The notes: a model not told the origin generated them from the letters alone. A DNA stretch of 64,000 nucleotides from CAVXTF01 sp963701375 (GCA_963701375.1 CAVOZT010000001.1:682001-746000), one strand, 5' to 3'; numbered from the stretch's first letter, positions 35,060 to 45,798 are shown. Program-made: numbers and translations.

Positions 35060-36446
35060 TCAGGACGGAATCGACTGGTAGCCGTCCATCATGTCCGCCA
35101 TCACCATTTTGATGAACGAATCCGCTTCTGACGTCATGCCGCCTATGACGCCCCCGTAGATCGCCCCGGACTTTGGAGCCTCTCCCGCGTGCTCCAAGGC
35201 GTAGACGACCCCTTCGTCGAGATCTGCGGCAAAGGCGTCGGTGACACCAGGCTGTGTCTGGGGCCGGGTCACGGCCATGTGAAGTGCGTTCGGGTACTGC
35301 TGACCGTTGAACCGCCGATCCGCGTCCGCGCATGAAATCGTTCACGTGGTACACGTCGAACTCGTCTGACGTGAAGCTGAACAAGAACGTCGGCTCGCCG
35401 ATCACGCGCAGCTCCGGGTGGGATCGGACGGCCTCGAGCATCTTGGCCGCGGTCGCGAAGATCTCGGCTGCGTACTTGAGGTAGCCCGCCCGGCCCAAAT
35501 AGACCATCGACGCCCACGTGGCCGCGATCAGGCCGGCAGATCTGGATCCCTCCATCCCAGGCGAGCAGTACTTACCTCCGCTCCAGTCGGTCAGGTAGAA
35601 GTACTGAGAGTTGCGTAGGGCCTTGTCGCGGAAGCTGAGAACCGATGTTCCCTTCAAGGCGTAACCGTATTTGTGGGTATCGGCCGAGATCGTGGTGACC
35701 CCCGGGAGTCGGAAGTCGAACACCGGTATGGGCTCGCCGAGCTCCTGACCGAACGGCAGGATGAACCCACCGAGGCATCCGTCGACGTGAAGTCCGACAC
35801 CCTTCTCCTGTGCGACATCTGAGAGGGCTTCGATGGGGTCGATCGTGCCGTACCCGTAGTTGCACGCCGAACCGATGACGGCGACGGTCTGTCCGTCGAT
35901 GTGGTCGGTGACCCATTGCACGTCCACCTGAGTGGTGACGGGGTCAACCGGTGCCCGTCTCAACTCGATCCCGAACAGATGACAAGCCTTGTCGAACGCC
36001 GGATGCGCGGTCACGGGCTTCACAACGTTGGGACGCTCGATCCCCCTTTCCTGCCGGCCGTACTCGCGATAGGCGAGCATGGCGTGGGCGATGCTGCCGG
36101 TACCCCCGGTCGTCACGAGGCCAGCAGGATCCGATCCGGAAACAGACTCGGAGTGCAAGAGGTCGAGGGTCATCGAGATGATCTCGGCCTCGAACTTTGT
36201 GGCGCTCGGGCACATGTCGCGCTGCAGGGCATTCACGTGCGCGAACAAGCCGAAGGCCTCGGTCAGGTAGTTGTAGTGCTCGTGATCGCCGCAGTACATC
36301 GTGCCTGAGCACTTGCCCGTTTCCCAGAACGCATCTTCGGACTTGGCGATCTCGTGCAACTCCGACAGGACCTCTTCGCGCGACCGTCCCTCGGCGGGCA
36401 ATCGGCGGTTCACCTCGTAGCGATCCTCGTATGGAAAGGGGCTCAT
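35060..36446 (-). CDS. PLP-dependent decarboxylase/lyase, sphingosine-1-phosphate-lyase-like, frame broken near 35320
   Basis: The main frame carries a group II PLP enzyme: GGTGSIAHAMLAYREYGR, HVDGCLGGFILPF and the Schiff-base lysine in SADTHKYGYALKGTSV, followed by QYFYLTDWSGGKYCSPGMEGSRSAG, closest in pattern to sphingosine-1-phosphate lyases. After VYHVNDFMRGRG the sense continues in another frame (FNGQQYPNALHMAVTRPQTQ ... MMDGYQSIPS, stop at 35060). One extra base near 35320 explains this; the gene is then 462 codons. The start has AAGGAGG nine bases upstream. True substrates could be a phospho-amine or an acidic amino acid. Confidence 0.78.
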
Positions 36447-36473
36447 GGATTTCGTCCTCCTTGCTTCGGGTCC

Positions 36474-37436
36474 CTACGCGCCGCGAGCCGCTTGCTCTTC
36501 GGCGAGTTGGGCTTCGCGTTCGAGGTTGGCCTGTTCGTGCGCCATCCTGCGGTCGTAACGCGAGGCAGCGCGTTCTTCTGTATGCAATAGCTGGACCAAC
36601 ACGGCTCCCATCGCGGTGAGCGTGAACAGCTCGCTCAAGACCCAAAGAGCTCCGCCACCGGCATGCGTGTCGGCCAAGGTGTGGATCGCGGAGTCGATCG
36701 AGTACCTGGCGCTCACGAGCCCGAGCCCCAGAAAAGTCGTCACCGGTATTCCGGTTGCCAGGTAGCCGAGCCGGGCAGGAAACGAAAGCTTCCAGCGGGA
36801 GGGGTCGAGACCGACGACGGGCCACCAGTACAAGCAGCCGGCGACGAGGAACACGACATTCGTCATTCCCAATACGAGAGGGTGTTCCTCGGAGAATGTG
36901 TAGAAGCTCGACAAGAAGTACACGAGCATCAACGTGTACGAGAGGATCGCGACGAGAACCGGGAAGGTCAGGGTCTCGAAGACCCTGCTGTGCAGGACGC
37001 GGAGAAGAAAGCTCTGAACGCGACGTCCGCTCGCCTGAAGCCAGAGCGTCATGGGTGCGCCGAGCGCCAAAAGCACGGGAGCCGCGTTCATGAGAAGCAC
37101 GTGCTGCACCGCGTGCAGGTAGAACACCGAGTTCGAATAGCCCGACAGCCCGGAGTTCACCGCGACGATTACGACGAGCGCCCCTCCGAGGAATGAGGCG
37201 GTCCTCCATCGCGACCATTTGCGGCTCTTGGCTGCAAGGCGGCGGACACCCTGTAAATACGCAGCGGCGATGCATAGGTCGGCGACGAGCACGACCAACG
37301 ACAGGGGATCTGTCTGCCATCCCGTGAGCAGTTTGCCGAGGTGTACAGGAGGCGTTTGCACGATCGACTGCACCGAGGCATGGACGGACGCATGAACAGA
37401 AGTGAGGAGACCGGGTGCGAGAAGGCCTGGTGACAC
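36474..37436 (-). CDS. CtaG/caa3-type cytochrome c oxidase assembly membrane protein
   Basis: A 320-residue protein with about seven transmembrane helices. Conserved histidines in VFYLHAVQHVLLMNAAPVLLALGAP and the PVVGLDPSRWKLSFPARLGYL loop match the Caa3_CtaG family, thought to help deliver copper to cytochrome oxidase. It ends in a charged cytoplasmic tail (RRMAHEQANLEREAQLAEEQAA). It lies 27 bases upstream of the PLP lyase gene on the same strand. No oxidase genes are in the window. Confidence 0.82.
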   Translation of the reverse strand: MSPGLLAPGLLTSVHASVHASVQSIVQTPPVHLGKLLTGWQTDPLSLVVLVADLCIAAAYLQGVRRLAAKSRKWSRWRTASFLGGALVVIVAVNSGLSGYSNSVFYLHAVQHVLLMNAAPVLLALGAPMTLWLQASGRRVQSFLLRVLHSRVFETLTFPVLVAILSYTLMLVYFLSSFYTFSEEHPLVLGMTNVVFLVAGCLYWWPVVGLDPSRWKLSFPARLGYLATGIPVTTFLGLGLVSARYSIDSAIHTLADTHAGGGALWVLSELFTLTAMGAVLVQLLHTEERAASRYDRRMAHEQANLEREAQLAEEQAARGA

Positions 37437-37499
37437 TGGGTCGATCTTGCCGCGCCACGGACATCGTGACCAGACGACCGCTCGTGGCCTTTAGGCGAT

Positions 37500-40400
37500 C
37501 TATCTGAAGTCGCGTGAAGGAGGAAGCGCCGAATCCCCGAGATCCAGCCGCGCGAAGGTCTCAGCCACCACGTTTATCGACCCGTCGACACGTTCGAGGC
37601 GGCCTCTGACGAGCAACGCAGGAGACCCGCGCGCAACCTGGCGCCAGCGGACCCACGCCCCCGGTGAGCAGATGACGTTCACCAGCCCCGTCTCGTCCTC
37701 GAGATTCAAAAAGACGGCGCCTCCTGCGCTCTCTGGTCTCTGGCGGTGGGTGACCACACCCGCCACGAGCACCCTTGGGCCCGCTTGCCACCCCGCAAGC
37801 ACGGCAGCCGGGACCACCCCGAGTGCTGTGAGCTTCGGGCGTGCAAGCTCGATCGCGGTCGGCCCGACAGTGAGCCCCGTTGCCCACAGGTCGGCCTCGG
37901 CCTCGTCCAGCTCGCTCAATTCGGGTAGCGGGGGGGCGTCGGAACCAACGACCAGTCCGGGGAGACGGTCCGATGTGGCTTGGGCGACAGGTCCCGCCGC
38001 CCAGAGCTGGCTCCTTCTGTCGTCACTGTTTTGCCGGACGATTCCCCGGACGGTTCGCCGTACGGGACCTGCAGTCGGGCGAGCTTCCAACCCGGCGAGC
38101 GCACCCGACGTCGCTAGTGCCTCCAGCTGTTGCTTTGCCACATTGGCGCGTCGCACGAGATCCTCGACGGAGTCGAAAGGGCGACCTGCGGCGATCCGTT
38201 CGGCGGTCTCCGTGCCCACCGAGCGCACCGATCCGAGACCGAGACGCACCGACGGCTGGCCTGCCGGAGCACCGAGTGGACCCCCCGCCGGCCCTTTGCC
38301 GGCCCAGTTGAGAGAGGCGCCTGCCTCAGAGGAGTTCACGTGGGGACGGTTCACGACGACGCCATGCCGTTTGGCGTCGGCGACGAGGGTCTGGGGAGAC
38401 CAGAACCCCATGGGCTGTGAATTGAGCAGAGCGGCGCAAAACGCTGCCGGGTAGTGCAGCTTGAGCCAGGCGCTCGAGTACACCAGGTATGCGAACGAAA
38501 CGGCGTGGCTCTCCGGGAACCCGAAGTTGGCGAAGGCCGCCAGTTTGGCGAAGATCTCCTCCGCCGCCTCACCCGTGATCCCGTGCTCCGCCATGCCCGA
38601 GAAAAGGCGTTCGCGGAGCTTTCCCATGCGCTCTCCCGAGCGCTTGGAGCCCATCGCCTGGCGCAACTCGTCCGCCTCTGCCGGCGTGAAGCCCGCCGCG
38701 TCTATGGCCATCTGCATCAACTGCTCCTGGTAGATCGGGACGCCGAGCGTCTTGTGCAGGGTCTTTTCGAGCAAGGGGTGCGGGGGATCGGGAGCTTCGA
38801 TACCGCGCCGCCTGCGGATGTAGGGATGCACCGACCCGCCCTGGATGGGGCCTGGACGGATGATCGCCACCTCGACGACCAGGTCGCTGAAGCAGCGCGG
38901 CTCGATACGCGGCAGGGTCGCCATCTGCGCGCGGCTCTCCACCTGGAAGACCCCGACCGTGTCCGCCTTGCACAACATGTCGTAGACGGCGTCCTCCTGG
39001 GGTACGAGCGCCAGGTCCGCATGGACCCCGTGTGCGTCGCGCACCAGGTCGACGCATCGGTGAAGTGCTTCGAGCATTCCGCAGTCCAAGCAGGTCGAAC
39101 TTCACCAGCCCGACGGCCGCACAGTCCTCCTTGTCCCACTGCAGAGCGCTCCGCCCCGGCATGCGGGCCCACTCCACCGGGCAGACCTCGATCACAGGCC
39201 GATCGCATATGACCATCCCTCCAGAGTGAAGGCCTAGATGGCGCGGGAAGTCGAGAACGTCAGAAGCGAGACGGGCTAAAAGAGGAGGAACTCCCGCACT
39301 GTCGAGCGGGTCGCCGCGGTCGATCGCCTTTGCCCAGGCGTCGAGGCTGTCCTGGTCGTGACCGAGCGCCTTTCCCACGTCACGGATCGCAGAGCGGGCC
39401 CTGTAGGTGATCACGTTGGCGACCTGGGCGGCGTGGTGGCGGCCGTAGCGCTCATAGACGTAGGCGATGACCTCTTCGCGCCTGCCTGATTCGATGTCGA
39501 CGTCGATATCAGGAGGCCCGTCGCGCTCGGGGGACAAGAAGCGCTCGAACAGGAGGCCGAGCGCGACCGCGTCCGGCACGCGTGATGCCAAGGGCGAAGC
39601 ACACAGCGGAGTTGGCGGCAGACCCGCGTCCCTGGCAGTAGATGTCGTTACGACGGCAGAACTCGACGATGTCCCACACGACCAGGAAGTACCCGGCGTA
39701 CCCGAGCTCCCCGATGACACTTAGCTCGTGGTCGAGCTGGGCCCAGGCTCCTTTGACGCGTTCAGAACTGCGCTGGCCGTAACGGGCGACCGCGCCCTGG
39801 CGGACAAGCTCTGCCAGCCAAGTCTGCTCGGTGTGCCCCCCCGGGACGGGGAAGTCAGGTAGCCCGGGAGCGACGAGTCGGAGGTCGAAAGCGCATTCGA
39901 GGCCGAGCTCTGCGGCGGTCTCGACCGCTCCGGGCCAGCGGGCGAACCGGCGGGCCTGCTCTGCGCCCGAGCGCAGGTGGGCGGTCGCGGCAGGTGGGGT
40001 CCACCCGACTAGGTCAGGCAGTGCCCGCCGCGCACGGACGGCGCCGAGGACAGTGGCGAGAGGTCGCTCGGCAGGAGTCGCATAGTGGACGTTGTTGGTC
40101 GCCACCAACGGCAGGCCCGCCGTGACTGCAAGGTGGGCGAGGGCGTCGTTTCGCGCTGTGTCGAGCGGGTCGCCGTGGTCCCAGAGCTCCACCGCGACGT
40201 TTTGGGGCCCGAAGGCCTCCACCAGGCTGTACAGAGCGTGGGAGGCGGCAGCCGGCCCCGAGGCGGTGAGCGCAGCTGGGACGCTTCCCTTGCGACATCC
40301 GGTGAGCACGAGCCAGTGCCCATCGTGGCGACCGGCAAGATCCTCCAGATCGACCACCGGACGGCCCTTCTCCTGGCCGGCCAAGTGCGCCTCCGCGATG

Positions 40401-40723
40401 GCCCTGCTCAACCTGGCGTAGCCGTCCGGGTCCCTCGCTATCACCTCGAGGTGCTCCCCAAGGGGATCGGGGGCACCCGTCCGCTCTGCCTTCTTGCCGG
40501 CACCACGCGGTGCCAGCGTGAGCTCGGCGCCGAACGCCGACCGGAGCCCGGCCATCCTGGCAGCCTCTGCGAAGCGCACCACCCCGTAGAGCCCGTCGTG
40601 GTCGGTGAGCGCAAGTGCACAGAGCCCGAGTCGTACTGCTTCTGCGACCAGGTGCTCAGGGTGAGAGGCACCATCCAAGAAGCTGAAATTGGAGTGGCAG
40701 TGCAGCTCTGCATACGGGGTCAT
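37500..40723 (-). CDS. dnaE2: Error-prone DNA polymerase III alpha subunit DnaE2 (ImuC), two frame breaks
   Basis: Three overlapping frames together give a complete DnaE2. The N-terminal PHP domain is ELHCHSNFSFLDGASHPEHLV. The polymerase core is GRGSAANSAVCFALGIT, then ALGLLFERFLSPERDGPPDIDVDIE, then VKFDLLGL and GMLEALHRCVDLV. The C-terminal OB part is VLVAGVVTHRQRPESAGGAVF. Frames change near 39590 and near 39080, each fixed by removing one base; the second gives the expected LLGLGMLEAL. The corrected gene has 1074 codons. It is the translesion polymerase of the SOS mutasome and the last gene of imuA'-imuB-dnaE2. Confidence 0.88.
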
Positions 40724-40800
40724 CAGACCCCCTCCAGATAGAGGGTCATAAGACCCCCTCCAGATGGAGGGTCATCAGTCGTAGACCCCCTCCAGCCACC
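40721..40800 (-). repeat. Triplicated ribosome-binding/start module with two coupled mini-ORFs between imuB and dnaE2
   Basis: CTGGAGGGGGTC occurs at 40795-40784, 40763-40752 and 40737-40726, each followed by ATGACC. The first copy is the 3' end of imuB. Mini-ORF 1 (ATG 40775, MTLHLEGVL, stop 40746) starts on the imuB stop as TGATG. Mini-ORF 2 (ATG 40749, MTLYLEGV, stop 40723) overlaps mini-ORF 1 as ATGA. Its stop overlaps the dnaE2 ATG as TGATG. Confidence 0.8.
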
Positions 40801-41904
40801 ATCCGCCGCTTTCGGCTACGAGAAGTTGAGCAGCGCCGGATGCGGTGACCACCTGGACTCTCGCTCTTCGCCTGTGGCTAGGGGACCACCAGCGGTCGTC
40901 GGCGGGCCATGGTCCTGCCCACAGGGCGACTTCTGCGAAAGGACCACCCGCCACCGACACCCGAGCCGGCGCCGCAGAAAGAAGGACCCGGGCCGACACG
41001 AAAACCGGAGCCCCACCGGCGTCTGCCAGCACGACCGGCAGCGGCTTGGCGAGCACCGCTGCAGGCGAAGGCGGGGGGAGCCTGCCTGGCCACGGTTCGC
41101 CGTCTCCCTCACGGGGTTCTTCGCTCGAGGTTCCGAAGGCTCGGCTGTCGACGGGGACCAGAAAGGCGCGCTCAGAAGGATCCCTCCCGCCCTGGAGGCG
41201 GGCGGTGAGCACCTCTTCTGGGCCGAGGTCTCGCTGTATGCCGCGAGAACGGCCCAGGCTCTTTTGTCGGACTCGGCGGCACCCCCCCAAAAGCCAGGTT
41301 GAAGGACCACAGGGGCCACAGGGGTCCGATCGCCCAGGGCGACGGACACGTCCCGAAGACCAGGCAGCTCTCCAGAGCGACCGGCTGCCGTCAGGTGGCA
41401 GGCGGCGCCGTCGGTGCCGAAGCGGGCGAGGACGTGCCTTGCGGGAAGGGCTGCGAACTGACCCAGTGTCCGGATCCCGAGCCGCAGCAGCAGATCTGCG
41501 AGCTCGACCCGCTCGAGGATGCCGACAGGCCAAGAAGATAAGAAGGCGGGAGTCCCTCCCGGAGGGACGACGAATGCGGTACCAGGGCCGGCGTCCTGAT
41601 TGTGGGCGGCAGTCCTGGCCGCGAGCACCGCTGCAAAAAGCCCGTCGGCCACTCCCACCCCTGCCCGCGTGCCCGGGAGGGCTTTCTCAACCACGCCTGC
41701 CACCTCTTCACAGAGCGACAGGTCCCCCCCGAAATACCGCGACGGCCCGCGGGTCGGCACGGCACAAACGCCCGGACGCACTTCCTCTACACGTGTGGCG
41801 AGGGACGAGACCGCCTCCACCACCTGGCAGAAGGCCCTTTGCTCGCGGCCTTGGGATTTCTGCTCGAGCAGGCCGGGGCACCAGATGACCAGGTAGCGCT
41901 CCAT
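40775..41904 (-). CDS. imuB: Mutasome protein ImuB (inactive Y-family polymerase), frame broken near 41230
   Basis: The N-terminal frame (MERYLVIWCPGLLEQ, then LADLLLRLGIRTLGQFAALPARHVLARFG) is Y-family polymerase-like, without the acidic DxD-type catalytic start, as in ImuB. The sequence then continues in another frame (DLGPEEVLTARLQGG ... SGWWLEGVYD) to the stop at 40775. One missing base near 41230 restores 377 codons. ImuB bridges the sliding clamp, ImuA' and DnaE2 during mutagenic repair. It starts three bases after the imuA' stop. At its 3' end lies the triplicated start module. Confidence 0.82.
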
Positions 41905-41907
41905 GTC

Positions 41908-42807
41908 TCACCTGCCGGAGGTGGCGCCGGCCGTACCTGCGTACTGGACCGCTGCGGGTTCCGGACGCAGGCTGAGAGCACCGGATAGAACAGCCATCGC
42001 GGCCGGATGACGAGCGGCCGCCGGGTTGACGGCCCCATGGTGAACGGCCGGATCGACCGTTCCCTCTGGTACGTCGGGGTCGAGCGCAACCTCAGGGACC
42101 ACCGCTCCCGTGGGCCCGGGGAGCCACAGGCGGCAACGCACCGGCCTGGCCGCTGCCCGCCTGCCCACCGCCATCACCGTTGCCCGCCTGGTGCGCAGGT
42201 GCCCGTGGCCCTCGCCCAGACCTGCCCAGGCACCGTCCTCCACGCGGAACAAAAGGTCGGGTCCCTCCCACGCTCTTTCTCCCGCCAGGACTACGAGGAC
42301 CGCCCGCCTCTCGCGTGCGCGGGCGGTCAGGTTTCGAGCCATGGCCGGGCGAGCCGGAAAGGGCAGACGGAGCAGCACGACGTCGACCCCGTCGAGGGCG
42401 GTGGCGACAACGCCGGCCCAGTTGTGTCCGGGACGGGGGACGACCGCTAGGTGGTCCAGGTCCACCCCGAGCTCTGCCATTGCCACTATCCCCGCGTCTT
42501 CGAACCCGACGGCCACGCACCAGGATCCGGCCGCCGAGGCGGCCGCGATGAGCGCCATCGACAACGTGGTCGCCCCTCCCGGTCCCGATCCCCCCGACTC
42601 GCTGCCGGGCCGGCTGCTCCTGGCAGCCCCCGTGTCTACGAGCAGCACAGTGCCGCGTTGCAGGCCTCTGCCAGGCAGCAGAGGAGCAAGGGCGTCCGCC
42701 ACGGGAAGGAGCTGGGTACGGCTCGCCGAGGTCGGCAGGGCGCTCACCGACAACTTGGTCGGAAGACAAGGACGTCCGCTCCCCATCCTCCGAACACTAT
42801 CGAACAT
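41908..42807 (-). CDS. imuA': Mutasome protein ImuA' (RecA-like)
   Basis: A 299-residue protein in the position of mycobacterial ImuA'. The core is RecA-like: GRGLQRGTVLLVDTG, GATTLSMALIAAASAAGSWCVAVGFEDAGI, then VDVVLLRLPFPARPAMARNL. A classical Walker A GKS/T is not evident, as is usual in this group. It is the first gene of the SOS mutasome operon. The ATG at 42807 lies inside a LexA box with an AT-rich TGTAAAT just upstream, so initiation may be leaderless. ATG at 42786 is an alternative start. Confidence 0.78.
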   Translation of the reverse strand: MFDSVRRMGSGRPCLPTKLSVSALPTSASRTQLLPVADALAPLLPGRGLQRGTVLLVDTGAARSSRPGSESGGSGPGGATTLSMALIAAASAAGSWCVAVGFEDAGIVAMAELGVDLDHLAVVPRPGHNWAGVVATALDGVDVVLLRLPFPARPAMARNLTARARERRAVLVVLAGERAWEGPDLLFRVEDGAWAGLGEGHGHLRTRRATVMAVGRRAAARPVRCRLWLPGPTGAVVPEVALDPDVPEGTVDPAVHHGAVNPAAARHPAAMAVLSGALSLRPEPAAVQYAGTAGATSGR

Positions 42808-42815
42808 ACGTTCGT
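42800..42815. promoter_or_regulatory. LexA (SOS) box over the imuA' start codon
   Basis: TCGAACATACGTTCGT matches the actinobacterial LexA box TCGAAC-N4-GTTCGA at 15 of the expected positions apart from the last base. It overlaps the probable start of imuA' and explains DNA-damage control of imuA'-imuB-dnaE2. Confidence 0.75.
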
Positions 42816-42859
42816 ATTTACACTGCGATGTCGCTCGCCGTACCCGGCTGCGACAAGGT

Positions 42860-44387
42860 TCAGAGATCCAGTTCGAATCCCGGCTGTGGGGCTTGTCGAC
42901 CGTCCCGTCCCTGCTTGCCGAGGGTCGGGAGGGCCGGCGGATCGATGCTGCGTCCCTGGTCGACCACGGACCGCCAGGGCTCGTTGCTGAACCAAGGGGT
43001 GAGCTCCACGTAACCCATCCCGCTGCGCTCGTCTATGACGAGGGCCATCCCCTCTTTCCCTCGCGACAACTCGTCCACAGGCATCCGGCGACGCCGGACC
43101 GTGGAGGTGGTCACCGTTGGGCTCACCGGCGGCGCAGGCATTCCGCGACCGCCGAGAACTCCGAGCACCGAGCGCAAGCGTTCGTGGCGCCCGGCCACGG
43201 GGGCGGAGACGGCCCTGGTGGCGACCTCTTCTTCACCTGCGAGGGTGGAGAGCACCTCGAGGGTCTTCACGTCTTCGATCCCACGAAGCATGACCGTGGA
43301 CCCGAAAAGTGACAGCCAACCGTCTGCGTCAGGCCCCCATCTTGCCCGCGCCTGAGACAGGTCCTGAAGGCAGGCAAGCGTGAGAACCCCTTGCCCGCCT
43401 CCCTCTGAGACCAATTGGGGGAGGTTCGGGAGAGGTGCCACGTTTGCCACCTCGTCGAGAGCGAGAAGCAAAGGCGAGTCCCCTCGTGACCCGGGACGTC
43501 CTTCAAGCGGCATTCGCTGAAAACGATTCGCCTCGCGGTCCGCTGAGCGCTTTTTGGAAGCCGTGCAGATCTCCTCGACAAGGGCCACGACCAAAGGCGA
43601 AACGAGGTTCTGGTGGCGCCCCGATGCGCAGATGTAAATGGTGCCGGCGCTCTCGCACCACTCCCGGACGTCGAACTGCGCACCGGTCGTCGTCGCCATC
43701 GCAGCGTGGCTGTGATAGGCGCCGAGCACCCCCGACGCCGTGGACCAGATCCCGCTTTGCTCGTTCGGGGCAGTTGCTGCGATGCCCGCCAAGAAGTCTG
43801 CGGCAAGCTCATTTCCCGAACCGTCAAGGATCGACTGCGCCGGGCCTGCCTGGTGCCTGTCCACCCACTTGAGCACCGTCGAAATCGGAGCTCCTTCTAA
43901 AGAAGCGGCATGAAGGAGAGTGGCGAGCAGCGCTTCAGAACGTTTGTGCCAGTGGTCGTCCGGCCCATTTGCGAACGATCTCGTGCTCGACGTGCCCCCG
44001 ATCGATGCAACCGTCATGAGATTTGCGACGAGAAGCGCCTCGTCCCATGTCGAGCACGATGAAAGTGGCGACCACCTCAACGGGACCACCCCTTTCGGGG
44101 GTTCCACAGTGCCACTCGGGTCGTAGAGGAGGTTCTCGCCTGCTCTTGCACGCGATGCGGCGGTCACTCTCATCACTTCGGGCTTGGTGGAAGTCGACAC
44201 CACCGGCCCGGTCGCCGCGAGGATCGCAGGGATGACTATCGAAGTCGTCTTCCCTGAGCGCGGAGGACCCAAGACGAGCACCGAGCTTTCAGGCGCTCCC
44301 CATTGGGGCCCGTCGGTTCCACCACCGAGGTAGATCCCTCCTCCGTCCGCGCGAGATGGCGCGCACGAGTGCCAACGGGTCGGACAT
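42860..44387 (-). CDS. TraD/TraG/VirD4-like coupling ATPase, frame broken near 44350
   Basis: The main frame has Walker A LGPPRSGKTTS, STSTKPEV, Walker B LLLALDEVANVAPLPNLPQ and the SEGGGQGVLTLACLQDLSQ region, as in the TraM-recognition/coupling-protein family of type IV secretion. The N-terminus is in another frame: MSDPLALVRAISR from the ATG at 44387 joins DGGGIYLGGGTDGPQWGAPE if one base near 44350 is removed, giving 509 codons. No membrane helix, relaxase, mating-pair or integrase genes are nearby, so it looks like an orphan chromosomal member. It ends 53 bases before imuA' on the same strand. Confidence 0.8.
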
Positions 44388-44469
44388 AACCGTCACAACG
44401 CGACCTTGCGTGAGTCACGCGTTCGGTTCCGTGCGACGCAGAGAGCAGTTGATCTCGCAATTGCAGGGG

Positions 44470-44725
44470 TCACGCGAACTCCGGTCTGAAGGTCGGAAAC
44501 CCGCCGCGAACGATCAGAGTGCCCGGAATGCCGAGGAACCGGAGCGGGTCGGGATCTGTGGTTGCAGGGTGTCGGCTTGTGTCGACATGGCGTCCACGGC
44601 AGCGCGATCACGCGCCCGATGTGAGGTCCGAGCGTGATCGTCAGTTCCAGTCGAAAATCGGTTTCGTCGACCGGTTCGGCTTCGATGACGATTGCGTCGT
44701 ACGTCCCGTCGGGAAGAATCGCCAT
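44470..44725 (-). CDS. Small conserved-looking protein upstream of the coupling ATPase, frame broken near 44600
   Basis: About 84 residues. The N-terminal frame reads MAILPDGTYDAIVIEAEPVD then LELTITLGPHIGRVIAL; after a one-base correction near 44600 it continues DPDPLRFLGIPGTLIVRGGF and ends PTFRPEFA. AAGGA lies about nine bases before the ATG. It precedes the coupling ATPase by 82 bases and is probably its operon partner. I recognise no named domain; a small beta-rich fold is likely. Confidence 0.6.
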
Positions 44726-44917
44726 AGGAGAATATCCTTGCAGCAAAAGGTTTTTTCGTCCACATGATGACTTGCCGCGAGTACCATTGCGTGAACGGGC
44801 ACTCGATTTCGAGGGTTCGAAGGCCGGGATTCTCGGACGCGCCCTGAGGCGCGTTCGACGGTGCTGGACGCAGAATGCTTGACCTGCGGCTAAATCGCGC
44901 CTTTGATTGTTGTGATT

Positions 44918-44929
44918 CCGTGATCACGG
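44918..44929. promoter_or_regulatory. Perfect 12-bp palindrome upstream of the HU gene
   Basis: CCGTGATCACGG lies 31 bases before the HU start codon. It is self-complementary and could be an operator. The remaining 234-base intergenic stretch shows no further gene. Confidence 0.35.
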
Positions 44930-44960
44930 ACGATGGTCCGGGACACTTTCAGGAGGTGGC

Positions 44961-45746
44961 GTGAACAGATCGGAGCTCATCGACGCAGTTGCCAGAGAGA
45001 TGGCGCTGACGAAGCGCGAAGCCGAGGCGACTGTCGGTGCAGTGATCGGGAACATCGTCGACGAGGTGCGCTCCGGGCGACGTGTCTCTCTCGTCGGGTT
45101 CGGGAGTTTCAATCCGACCCGCAGGGCGGCGCGTACCGGTCGCAATCCGCAGACGGGTGCGCCGGTCGATATTCCGGCGTCGAGAGGAGTGCGGTTCGTC
45201 GCCAGTTCCACCCTTAAGGACATCGTGAACGGAAAGGCCGAACCAGCGGCCAGAAAGGCGGTGACAGTGCCAGCGAAGAGCACGGCTAAGAAGAGCACGG
45301 CCCGCAAGACAACAGCAAGGAAGACCACTGCGCGTAAGTCGACGGCCAGAAAGACGGGAGCGCGTAAGACCGCAGCCCGTAAGACGACCGCCAAGCGGGC
45401 TCCGGCTCGTAAGTCGACTGCTCGTAAGACCACTGCCCGCAAGACCACAGCCAAAAAGGCTGGGGCACGTAAGACCACGGCGCGCAAGCGCACGGCCAAG
45501 AAGGCTGGGGCCCGCAAGACCACAGCCCGAAAGACCACTGCGCGTAAGACCACGGCGCGCAAGCGCACGGCCAAGAAGGCTGGGGCGCGTAAGACCACGG
45601 CCCGCAAGACCGGGGCAAGGAAGACGGCCGCCCGCAAGACGACGGCTCGGAAGACCACAGCAAAGCGGGCTCCAGCACGCAAATCAGCTGCAAAGCGAGC
45701 TCCGGCTCGCAAGACGGCCGGCCGGAAGGCAGCCGCCAAGCGCTGA
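44961..45746 (+). CDS. hupB: HU-family nucleoid protein with long lysine/alanine-rich tail (HupB-like)
   Basis: A 261-residue protein. Residues 1-92 are a complete HU fold: MNRSELIDAVAREMALTKRE, SLVGFGSFNPTRRAARTGRN and the DNA-clamping arm PQTGAPVDIPASRGVRF. Residues 100-261 are a low-complexity basic tail built from ARKTTARK, AKKAGARK and AKRAPARK units. This is like mycobacterial HupB but longer. The GTG start has AGGAGGT just upstream. Such tails condense DNA and are targets of lysine acetylation in relatives. A strong terminator follows. Confidence 0.92.
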   Translation: MNRSELIDAVAREMALTKREAEATVGAVIGNIVDEVRSGRRVSLVGFGSFNPTRRAARTGRNPQTGAPVDIPASRGVRFVASSTLKDIVNGKAEPAARKAVTVPAKSTAKKSTARKTTARKTTARKSTARKTGARKTAARKTTAKRAPARKSTARKTTARKTTAKKAGARKTTARKRTAKKAGARKTTARKTTARKTTARKRTAKKAGARKTTARKTGARKTAARKTTARKTTAKRAPARKSAAKRAPARKTAGRKAAAKR

Positions 45747-45798
45747 GGGAAGCTGAGACAAACAAAGGCTGTCGATACTGACGGCCTTGGAGTAGTCA

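Noticed and set aside
35944..37464. 506-codon frame across the CtaG-like and PLP-lyase genes
   Set aside because: Arg-rich shadow of two well-supported genes in other frames.
42860..44725. Integrative conjugative element
   Set aside because: Only a coupling-type ATPase is present; no integrase, relaxase, mating-pair genes, tRNA gene or flanking direct repeats were seen.
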